From NCBI GenBank assembly GCA_002371375.1, contig DFIB01000243.1:1-7288 (forward strand): a DNA stretch of 7,288 nt, in the 5' to 3' direction. The notes under the pieces are model-generated. The model had not been told where the DNA came from. It saw only the letters and a list, made by a program, of their open reading frames with translations, and made no database searches. Shown one piece after another: positions 1 to 5,996 of the stretch (its first letter is position 1; the number at the start of each line of letters is the position of its first letter). Position numbers and translations under genes: made by a program. The stretch comes from Mageeibacillus sp. UBA3708. GTDB taxonomy: Bacteria > Bacillota > Clostridia > Saccharofermentanales > Saccharofermentanaceae.

Positions 1-422
1 GAGCAGAAACTTGAAACTAACGGAGATACGAGCAGCGGTTATCGCAAGTTGTCAGCAGTGATTATTTGCGGATCGCAGGTTGTAGCATACAGTTGATTTG
101 GTATCGGCCCGCGTGTTTGTGAGATGTCACAACCGACAGGAAAGAACCATAGCATAGCTGATGTCGTGTCGGTCGAACAACCGAGTAGCCGGTGCTTCAG
201 GTACCGGGAACGGTACGGTAAGAGTTCGGCGAATGGGGAGACCATAACAAAGATACGGTTGATAGCATTTGCAGTCACACGGTAGTTGCAATGTCGGATG
301 TGCGCATTCGCTCGTGGAGTTTAAAGGGCGCAGAGTGGATCTTATGACAAGGGGAGACCCTTACGGATAATTTGGTTCGCTGGAACGAAGAGGAGCTGTC
401 TTGAATGAGGCAGCTCTTTTTT
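1..422 (+). ncRNA. Probable large structured non-coding RNA, 3' part (5' end outside window), family not identified
   Basis: No credible protein gene lies here, yet the stretch is dense in perfect short stems. AACTTG 8-13 pairs with CAAGTT 45-50 and encloses TAAC 18-21 / GTTA 38-41. TTGTGA 117-122 pairs with TCACAA 127-132. CCGACA 133-138 pairs with TGTCGG 167-172. GCCG 188-191 / CGGC 227-230 encloses GTACCG 201-206 / CGGTAC 211-216, which is capped by a GGAA tetraloop. TGCGC 301-305 pairs with GCGCA 328-332. AAGGG 349-353 / CCCTT 358-362 is capped by GAGA. GTTC / GAAC lies just before the terminator at 393-422. Two GNRA-capped stems, a repeated GGGGAGACC (235-243, 351-359) and a repeated ACAACCGA (129-136, 177-184) suit a folded RNA with tertiary contacts. 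The + strand is set by the terminator. I found no hallmarks of RNase P RNA, tmRNA, SRP RNA or group I/II introns. Ornate large RNAs such as ROOL, GOLLD or OLE remain possible, but I cannot match a consensus by eye. The 5' boundary is unknown. Confidence 0.5.
393..422 (+). terminator. Rho-independent terminator
   Basis: GAGCTGTC 393-400 pairs with GAGGCAGCTC-side bases 409-416, an 8-bp stem with one G-U pair and an 8-nt loop. Six T residues (417-422) follow at once. It is directional: the other strand lacks a T tract after the stem. It ends the putative structured RNA and separates it from the operon promoter about 20 bp downstream. Confidence 0.88.
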
Positions 423-443
423 GTTCTGCACATAAGTCATGTG

Positions 444-471
444 TGTTATATTAATTACAAAAGAGCGGAGG
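444..471 (+). promoter_or_regulatory. Extended -10 promoter and Shine-Dalgarno site of the RDD operon
   Basis: TG at 444-445, one base, then TATATT 447-452 makes an extended -10 element (5 of 6 matches to TATAAT). The -35 is poor: TTCTGC 424-429 at 17 bp spacing or TTGTTC 421-426 at 20 bp, as expected when the TG motif carries recognition. Transcription would begin near 459. GGAGG 467-471 precedes ATG 476 by only 4 nt, a rather tight spacing. Lying directly behind the terminator, this promoter gives the operon its own transcript. Confidence 0.5.
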
Positions 472-475
472 ATAT

Positions 476-1501
476 ATGGATACCATAAACGGACAGTCTG
501 ACTTAAGAACACGTAAGAGGGCAAAAGAGATGACTGCAAAGGTATCTCCCGCAAGGCGTTTCTTTGCAAGGGTATTTGACATGGTAATCGTTTTTGCGGT
601 TCTTCTTCCTGTGTATCATTTTGCCGGACTTCTCAGTCTGTCTGTTCGTAATTATTTTCTGATCCAGATCTTGTATACGGGTGCCTTTTTTGTCTATGAT
701 CTCCTCATGAATTCCATAGCCGGCGGGACGTGCGGCAAGATGCTGCTCGGACTGGCTGTAGCAGGTGAGACAATGTCCCGCATCGGTATAGGCATGTCAT
801 TTGTAAGAACACTGCTGTTCATTACCGCAGGTGCCGGTCTGTTCATACCTCCGCTGACAGTTGTTACGACTGTTGTTTGCTATATTGTCAAGCTCAATGG
901 CAAAACTCTTCCCTGGGAGAGTAAATCCCCCGTATATGCACACCATATTACGGGTCTTCGTGTCGCATGGAGCACCTTGCTGGTAACGGCGATCCTTCTG
1001 GTCGGGATGATACCATCCATAATCTCATATCTGAAGCTTGTGCCTCATACCGGTGACATCACCGAGGAAGAATTCATGGAGGATTATGATGTCATTGAAG
1101 GCAGATATCTTGCTTCACTTGATGATGCAGGACGCACATACGATCCGTCCTTTTACGGATCCAACAAACTCTACAATATGCAGGATTTCAGGTTCAATAC
1201 TGATGAGAACGGAATAGTTAAAGGCTTTACCTATGCTGATGTTGTTCCTCCCGGGAAGGAATACGAGACACAGAGAAGAGATCTGGCAGCAATGGGCATT
1301 TCAACGATGATAGCTTCTGTCAAGGCGAACAGAACTACTTACAACGTCAGTATATCTAATTTCTGTGCGGTGTTTGATAGACCTTTCGAAGATCATGATA
1401 TATCATCCGGCGGCGTCAAAGTCGTTCATACCAGCAAGAAGGGACCGGACGGTCAGCTTGTCATATATGAAGTTTCTTTTATTGAGGAGGGCAATCAATG
1501 A
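476..1501 (+). CDS. RDD family integral membrane protein with C-terminal extracytoplasmic domain
   Basis: This is a 341-residue membrane protein. After a basic N-terminus (residues 11-32), the RDD signature appears as R28-x-x-A-R-x-x-D35 entering the first helix (about 33-52). A second helix spans about 60-80 with D75, followed by GGTCGKMLLGLAVAG (83-97), the usual RDD glycine-lysine loop. A long hydrophobic stretch at 109-139 is broken by a PP pair and may be one helix or a hairpin. The RDD region ends near AHHITGLRV (155-163), where relatives usually have HD followed by a Gly-Thr/Val motif, so the aspartate is His157 here. A further helix (about 165-186) leads to a soluble acidic domain of about 150 residues that I do not recognise. 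The basic N-terminus suggests N-in; the C-terminal domain is outside if five helices are correct. RDD functions are mostly unknown, with some linked to ion or solute transport. ATG 476 is chosen for GGAGG at 467-471. First gene of a three-gene operon. Confidence 0.8.
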   Translation: MDTINGQSDLRTRKRAKEMTAKVSPARRFFARVFDMVIVFAVLLPVYHFAGLLSLSVRNYFLIQILYTGAFFVYDLLMNSIAGGTCGKMLLGLAVAGETMSRIGIGMSFVRTLLFITAGAGLFIPPLTVVTTVVCYIVKLNGKTLPWESKSPVYAHHITGLRVAWSTLLVTAILLVGMIPSIISYLKLVPHTGDITEEEFMEDYDVIEGRYLASLDDAGRTYDPSFYGSNKLYNMQDFRFNTDENGIVKGFTYADVVPPGKEYETQRRDLAAMGISTMIASVKANRTTYNVSISNFCAVFDRPFEDHDISSGGVKVVHTSKKGPDGQLVIYEVSFIEEGNQ

Positions 1502-1947
1502 ACAGTGAATTCAAAGGGGTTTTATTCATCATATTCAGTGCCGTCTCCGGAATCGGCACGATGTTGCCGGGTATAGTTCTGGAGACCGTAACGCCAAAGG
1601 GAACCGAATATGATACCTATAAGATGGCATCTACTGTTTGGGGGATCATCGGTCTTGTTGCAGCGGCATTATGCGTATTTCTGGTAATAGCGGGGATGAA
1701 GGATAAATGCGCGTTCGGAGCTGCCGTGCTTGCCATAACGGGTATGATAAACGGATTCACATTCTATCTGAACAGAGAGAAGCTGACGACCATGACCGGC
1801 AGCAAGGGTATAGGACAGCTGATAAGCTCTCTGACGAACGACAATGTTAAGCTCAGCGTGTCAATGTCATGGGGATTCTATGTATACTGTTTCGCGACGG
1901 CTTTTGCGGTAATTGCCGGAGTCGCTTATGCATTATCTAAGGACTGA
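1498..1947 (+). CDS. Hypothetical four-helix membrane protein
   Basis: I do not recognise a family. The 149-residue product has four clear hydrophobic segments, at about residues 7-28, 45-67, 71-91 and 120-146, joined by short loops. The loop at 92-119 is the longest and is polar (LNREKLTTMTGSKGIGQ...). There is no cleavable signal peptide, metal motif or enzymatic motif. The ATG overlaps the TGA of the RDD gene as ATGA, and GGAGG at 1486-1490 lies 7 nt upstream inside the RDD coding end. This is a typical translationally coupled arrangement and suggests that the two membrane proteins are made together and may interact. Function unknown. Confidence 0.78.
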   Translation: MNSEFKGVLFIIFSAVSGIGTMLPGIVLETVTPKGTEYDTYKMASTVWGIIGLVAAALCVFLVIAGMKDKCAFGAAVLAITGMINGFTFYLNREKLTTMTGSKGIGQLISSLTNDNVKLSVSMSWGFYVYCFATAFAVIAGVAYALSKD

Positions 1948-1953
1948 CAGACG

Positions 1954-2127
1954 ATGAATCAATGCGATACATGTGTATTCTATAATTACGATGATATTGA
2001 TGACTGTTATTACTGTGACTGCAATATGGATGAAGACGAATACCGCCGTATAGCAGAACGCGGTAATAAGGGCTGCCCCTATTACCGCGACGGTGATGAA
2101 TATAAGACTGTCAGACACCAGCTCTGA
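1954..2127 (+). CDS. DUF6472-type Cys-rich mini-protein
   Basis: This 57-residue protein begins MNQCDTCVFYNYDDIDDCYY and ends with CPYY, GDEYKTVRHQL. Cysteines sit at 4, 7, 18, 21, 23 and 41: an N-terminal CxxC, a middle CxxCxC, then the MDEDEYRR acidic segment and GCPYYRDGDEY. This order of CxxC, acidic DEDE and CPYY/F with a DEY-x-x-VR tail is what I recall for DUF6472 proteins of Clostridia. The Cys pattern implies binding of Zn or another metal; that is inference. It starts 6 bp after the previous stop, with AAGGA 1939-1943 as ribosome binding site, so it is the third gene of the operon. It is short enough to be missed by length filters. Its TGA abuts the TGA of the opposite-strand gene, together forming TGATCA. 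Role unknown. Confidence 0.82.
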   Translation: MNQCDTCVFYNYDDIDDCYYCDCNMDEDEYRRIAERGNKGCPYYRDGDEYKTVRHQL

Positions 2128-2790
2128 TCAGAGGATGAAATCCTTCAGGTTCTGAAGGAAAGACTTGCCTTCCATGCCTTCTAATATCTTCTTATCCTCT
2201 TCGTCAGTTATCAGTGAACCGACGATATCCTTAAGAGACGACTGAGTATTGCTCTGCCCTGCAGGAACCTGGGCAGGAACGGAATTGCCTGAAGGAATCG
2301 CTGCAGACGGAACACTGTATTCGGATCTGGTAGTTCCGCCCGGATAGCTTGAGTCAACTCCTGACTTTGCTCCTGCAGCGACGAAATTGCTGTTGGCTGC
2401 GGATACAGAACTCATCATTGCGGGAGCAATATTGCTGAGTACTGTTCTGGTCTGATTGAAATCAAGACCGGATGCTTTGCATATCTCGTTTATGAAATCA
2501 GTTTTTGTTCCACCAAGGATCTTGGATATGATCTTATCTCCGTCAACAAGATCAGCTCCGGCAAGCTGCGACCTCATTGAGCCGGAATTAGTGTGTTGCG
2601 ATAAAGCACCGAGGAGAGACTGTGCCCCTTCCTCCGTAGAAGCGTTCTCCGTCATCGTACCGAGCAGTCCGGGGATAGCAGCATTTATTGCGCTCTTAAT
2701 CTGCTTTGGTGTTCCGCCTGACCTCCCGGTAAGTGCACTCAAAGAATCAAGTGAAGTCATGCTCTCGGTTAATACTTTGACCAAATCCAT
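2128..2790 (-). CDS. DUF937 domain-containing protein
   Basis: This 220-residue soluble protein has a DUF937-like region at about residues 1-135. It is alpha-helical, with the family pattern of Gly-rich turns and an AINAAIPGLLGTM segment (34-46), then a second comparable unit from about 80 (DGDKIISKILGG; LDFNQTRTVLSNIAPAMMSSV). A flexible Ser/Pro/Gly-rich linker of about 50 residues (136-184) leads to a short charged helical tail (185-220, SSLKDIVGSL...KDFIL). There is no signal peptide or membrane helix, so it is probably cytoplasmic. DUF937 (YidB-like) proteins have no established biochemical role. ATG 2790 is supported by AAGGAG (complement of 2799-2804), 8 nt upstream, and by a near-consensus promoter at 2825-2853. 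It converges on the DUF6472 gene with no base between stops and diverges from the TIR gene. Confidence 0.75.
   Translation of the reverse strand: MDLVKVLTESMTSLDSLSALTGRSGGTPKQIKSAINAAIPGLLGTMTENASTEEGAQSLLGALSQHTNSGSMRSQLAGADLVDGDKIISKILGGTKTDFINEICKASGLDFNQTRTVLSNIAPAMMSSVSAANSNFVAAGAKSGVDSSYPGGTTRSEYSVPSAAIPSGNSVPAQVPAGQSNTQSSLKDIVGSLITDEEDKKILEGMEGKSFLQNLKDFIL
2141..2159. other. Perfect 8-bp inverted repeat inside the 3' end of the DUF937 gene
   Basis: TCCTTCAG 2141-2148 and CTGAAGGA 2152-2159 form a perfect stem with a 3-nt loop, 14 bp beyond the tail-to-tail junction at 2127/2128. It lies within codons near the C-terminus of DUF937 and could fold in either transcript. No T tract follows on either strand (the - strand has only TTTCATCC), so it is not a canonical terminator. 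It could still cap or stabilise 3' ends in a junction with no intergenic DNA, or be coincidence. Confidence 0.35.
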
Positions 2791-2824
2791 ATTACTGTCT
2801 CCTTACTTAAGAAAAGATATTTTG

Positions 2825-2853
2825 ATTGTAACACATCAGGTTTTATTTGTTAA
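2825..2853 (-). promoter_or_regulatory. Sigma-A-type promoter of the DUF937 gene
   Basis: Read on the - strand, TTAACA (complement of 2848-2853, 5 of 6 matches) is followed after exactly 17 bp by TACAAT (complement of 2825-2830, 5 of 6 matches). A TG one base before the latter adds an extended -10. Transcription would start near 2818, leaving a leader of about 28 nt that contains the AAGGAG ribosome binding site. It is the best-matching promoter in the window, so DUF937 should be well transcribed unless it is blocked. Confidence 0.65.
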
Positions 2854-2856
2854 AAT
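2826..2856 (+). promoter_or_regulatory. Possible promoter of the TIR-propeller gene, superimposed on the DUF937 promoter
   Basis: TAAAAT 2851-2856 is a fair -10. TTGTAA 2826-2831 could be the -35, but at a long 19-bp spacing. The start would be near 2863, with a leader of about 29 nt. The ribosome binding site is only a run of five G at 2879-2883, 8 nt before ATG 2892, so both transcription and translation look weaker than for the divergent gene. An alternative, TTGTTA 2847-2852 with TAAGAT 2869-2874, would start too close to the G run. Confidence 0.33.
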
Positions 2857-2891
2857 AATAAGACAGGTTAAGATACCCGGGGGATATCATC

Positions 2892-5800
2892 ATGATCGAT
2901 TTTTACAACGCTTTCATATCATACAGGCATGCGCCGCTCGATTCCAAGGTTGCAGAGGATGTTCAGAGGAGTCTTGAACATTTCAGTATTCCTTCAGCTA
3001 TCAGGAAGAGAACGGGCAGGAAGAGGATAGAACGCATCTTCAGGGATAAGGATGAGCTGCCCATCACAAGTGATCTTACGGAGACCATATCCAATGCGCT
3101 TGAGAAGGCTGAATACCTGATAGTCATATGCTCCCCTAATACAAAGGAATCAATGTGGGTCAAGAGGGAGATACAGTTCTTTCTCAAGAATCACACGAAG
3201 AACCAGATATTGACCGTACTGGCCGGCGGTGAGCCTCAGGATGTCATTCCGGACGAACTCAAAAACGATGAACGCATGGTAGAAAATGAGTTGGGAATGA
3301 AGTACGCCGTCAAGGTGCCGATCGAACCGCTGTCATGTGATTACAGAATGCCTTTCAAGCGTGCGCACAAGGAGGAACTGCCAAGACTTGCATCAGCACT
3401 GATAGGATGTTCCTATGATGAACTCGTGAGAAGACAGCGCCAGTACAGGATGAGAAGGATGGGGATCCTGTTCAGTGCAATTCTTGCGGTGATACTTGCT
3501 TTCGGCGGGTATATGATGTACAGCAAGATAAGACTGGACAGAAGCTACAAAGAGACGCTCATGAGCCAGTCGCGTTATCTGGCCAATGAATCGATCCGCC
3601 TCTTCGACAAAGAAGAGAGGATCAGTGCGCTGCAGCTTGCGCTTGCGTCTCTGCCGGCTTCAGATGACGATGACCGTCCGGTGATACCCGAATCGATCAA
3701 GGCGCTTACCGTGGCAACTCTTGCATACAAACAGCTCGACGGCGCCGGGATAGACTCTGTCTGGGATTATCAGATGCAGAATGAGGTTGCGGACTTTGTA
3801 TTGTCTGCTGACCGCAAATACCTTGCAGGAAGAGACAAAGTCAATAACATAATCGTGTGGAGAGTGGAAGACCATCAGCAGGTCATGAACGGAATGGAGA
3901 ACGACATAACGGATATGGCTTTCCTTGGCGACAACAGCCTTATGGTTCTCGGCACGAAGAACGCCACGGTGTACAGTATTCCCGACGGCAGCAAGAAATG
4001 GTCATATGACACGGGCGTAAACAGGTTCTCCACGGATGTGAACATAATTGAGATGCCTGACGGATCTGTAATGCTGTCAGTGGCAAACAGTGATACGCTC
4101 GGAGATGATCTGTATATTTTTGATCCCGGTACAGGCGATATAAAGGATGTTATCAATTATGATGAAGGATCTATTGTCGGTCCGAGGTTTTACAAGCATA
4201 TTATTTCTCCTGACGGAAGCAAGTTAGCGGCAACCGTATATGACCCCGACGGGAACGGTTACAAAGCCGGTCTGTTTGACCTGAAGACAAAGAAATGGAC
4301 GTACACTGAAGTACTTCCGAACCGTATTGCAGACATGGCATGGGCGGATAATGATCATATCGTTACCGCATCGCCCGTGACCGACACCGGCACCTCCATG
4401 ATCTACAGCGGCAGGACCATACTGATGGAGGATCATAATACCATCACGTGTTATGATGCTTCATCACTTGCCAAATGCTGGGAACATGATATGACGAGCA
4501 CCGGTGTAATGGTGAACAGCAGTTTCCTTCCTCTTCCGGGCCAAAATGCAGTTTCTTACTACCATGCCGATACTGCGGTGATACTGAATATCAGCACAGG
4601 GGCGGTTATCCATGAGGGACATGTTTACTCTCCGATAATCGATTCCAGCGACGTAGACGGAAACGGTGTCCCGATATACATCACAAGGGGTGGCGGTCTT
4701 GCCACGCCTCTGTCAACGGCAACTGACGCATATGCATACCTTGATGAGTTTGCGGAGAATATTACAAAGGCCGAGGTCGGAGGAGGTGTGTATATTACCG
4801 TTAAGGAAGGCCAGAGGATCTTATTCTATAATACCGGAGTCTGTGACGATGAGTGGCAGCCCTTCGATGATCAGAACGGCTTCACATTGTTCCCTGAGGA
4901 ATACAAGATCAACGGCAGCACTTTGGCCATCCTTCAGGAGAACGGGAGTGAAACTGACCTGCTGATCTATGATATCGGCAAATGCGAGTACATCAAGACC
5001 ATACCGGTCTTTGCGGAAAATGACATACTGGATTCATCTTCAGTCGCCGGCATTGACGGTAATAACGTGTATGTTGTCAGAACACACGAACATGAGCTTC
5101 ATCTGTATACAGTAAGTATCGACAGCGGATCCGTTGATGACAAGGTGCTGATGTCGGGTAACTCCTATTATGATGTTCAGCTGTCCGCCCGGTACGCCAA
5201 TAATAATCTAGCTTATGTGGATGACGGTGACGGCAAGGTAAGCTTAAGCCTTTATAACATCACTGATGAGCGTAAGCATTCATGCGAGCTTGACTTTAAG
5301 CCGTCCAATGACTGCGAGCTGTTCTATCTGCCGGCTTCCGGTCTGATCTATCTGAATGACAAAACGGGATACTATGTGATCAACATTGAAGGTGAGACCG
5401 TTAAGCCTCTTGATTATGAACACGATGATGCCAATCCGCCGTGCGTTGTTGAGAACGGAGACGGCACGCGTATTGCTTTCGGGAAGCTGAACAGTGTTTA
5501 TATCATGAACAGTCAGGGAGAGACTGTAAAGACTTTACCGGGCAGCGGAATGAATGTTATCAGCATGGCTTTCCATAAGTTCAAGGATAAGGATTACGAG
5601 ACGCTCGTAGTTTATTATGATAACGGCAAGATATTCCGCTACAATGCTGATACCGGTGATATCGAAGGCAGCTCCGAGACAACTATCTATACGAATGTTG
5701 CAGCCAAGGCAAATATGGAATTCCATGACGAATCAGGGATGCTCTATATCACAAGGAAAGGTTCATTGTCTATCGTTGAGACTGACAGATGGATCGAATA

Positions 5801-5996
5801 TGCTTTCATAGAGAGCTGTCTCGGATATGCAAAAGAATCAGACAGGTTCATTACGATGTCTTACGAATCCGAGGAGAAGTACAAGATGGGTTACTTCAAG
5901 CACTACACTTTGGAAGATCTCAAAGCGAAGGCAGCGAAGATCCTTCAGGGAGAAGAGATGTCTGAAGAGATGAAGAGGCAGTACGGGCTTAGTTGA
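2892..5996 (+). CDS. Transmembrane TIR domain protein with large beta-propeller ectodomain
   Basis: The product has 1034 residues. The TIR domain (about 1-145) opens with YNAFISYRH (5-13), continues with RIFRDKDELP (48-57) in the BB-loop region and TETISNALEKAEYLIVICSP (63-82). SMWVKREI (87-94) matches the Trp-x-x-x-Glu of NAD-cleaving TIRs such as SARM1, so Glu93 is the predicted catalytic residue. A linker (146-180) precedes a very basic RRQRQYRMRRM (180-190) and one membrane helix (about 191-210). That charge predicts a cytoplasmic TIR and an outside C-terminal part. Residues 220-280 are helical (SRYLANESIRL...ALQLALASL), like the module before propellers in STAND/WD40 proteins. Residues 290-1000 show repeated strand units such as LYIFDPGTGDI, AGLFDLKTKKW, LLIYDIGKCEY and IFRYNADTGDI, enough for one or two propellers. 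A final helix ends in MKRQYGLS. I recall similar Lachnospiraceae proteins of unknown role. ATG 2892 directly precedes the first TIR strand. It overlaps the DHH gene by 8 bp. Confidence 0.87.
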   Translation: MIDFYNAFISYRHAPLDSKVAEDVQRSLEHFSIPSAIRKRTGRKRIERIFRDKDELPITSDLTETISNALEKAEYLIVICSPNTKESMWVKREIQFFLKNHTKNQILTVLAGGEPQDVIPDELKNDERMVENELGMKYAVKVPIEPLSCDYRMPFKRAHKEELPRLASALIGCSYDELVRRQRQYRMRRMGILFSAILAVILAFGGYMMYSKIRLDRSYKETLMSQSRYLANESIRLFDKEERISALQLALASLPASDDDDRPVIPESIKALTVATLAYKQLDGAGIDSVWDYQMQNEVADFVLSADRKYLAGRDKVNNIIVWRVEDHQQVMNGMENDITDMAFLGDNSLMVLGTKNATVYSIPDGSKKWSYDTGVNRFSTDVNIIEMPDGSVMLSVANSDTLGDDLYIFDPGTGDIKDVINYDEGSIVGPRFYKHIISPDGSKLAATVYDPDGNGYKAGLFDLKTKKWTYTEVLPNRIADMAWADNDHIVTASPVTDTGTSMIYSGRTILMEDHNTITCYDASSLAKCWEHDMTSTGVMVNSSFLPLPGQNAVSYYHADTAVILNISTGAVIHEGHVYSPIIDSSDVDGNGVPIYITRGGGLATPLSTATDAYAYLDEFAENITKAEVGGGVYITVKEGQRILFYNTGVCDDEWQPFDDQNGFTLFPEEYKINGSTLAILQENGSETDLLIYDIGKCEYIKTIPVFAENDILDSSSVAGIDGNNVYVVRTHEHELHLYTVSIDSGSVDDKVLMSGNSYYDVQLSARYANNNLAYVDDGDGKVSLSLYNITDERKHSCELDFKPSNDCELFYLPASGLIYLNDKTGYYVINIEGETVKPLDYEHDDANPPCVVENGDGTRIAFGKLNSVYIMNSQGETVKTLPGSGMNVISMAFHKFKDKDYETLVVYYDNGKIFRYNADTGDIEGSSETTIYTNVAAKANMEFHDESGMLYITRKGSLSIVETDRWIEYAFIESCLGYAKESDRFITMSYESEEKYKMGYFKHYTLEDLKAKAAKILQGEEMSEEMKRQYGLS

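Noticed and set aside
39..278. 79-residue open frame on -
   Set aside because: It lies antisense to the putative structured RNA, has no ribosome binding site and gives a protein of random-looking composition.
1..422. RNase P RNA, tmRNA, SRP RNA or a self-splicing intron
   Set aside because: I could not find the RNase P GAGGAAAGTC core, a tmRNA acceptor end, the SRP GGAAGCAGCC-type loop, group I P-Q-R-S boxes or a group II domain V. No hit to a specific family can be claimed by eye.
342..569. 75-residue open frame on - across the terminator and RDD start
   Set aside because: It crosses the intrinsic terminator and the RDD promoter, overlaps a well-supported gene and resembles no family.
1395..1406. 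12-bp palindrome ATGATATATCAT
   Set aside because: It sits within RDD codons, far from any promoter, and is AT-rich; chance is the simplest reading.
1933..2118. 61-residue hydrophobic open frame on -
   Set aside because: It is the antisense shadow of the DUF6472 gene; its Ile/Val-rich composition comes from complementing Asp/Asn/Tyr codons.
2456..2977. 173-residue open frame on + opposite DUF937
   Set aside because: It runs antisense through DUF937, the promoter region and the TIR start; the overlapping genes have clear domains and ribosome binding sites.
2892..5996. Thoeris, CBASS or TIR-STAND defence operon
   Set aside because: No ThsA-like, cyclase, STING or NTPase gene lies beside it, and the TIR is membrane-anchored. 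A defence role is possible but not supported by the neighbours.
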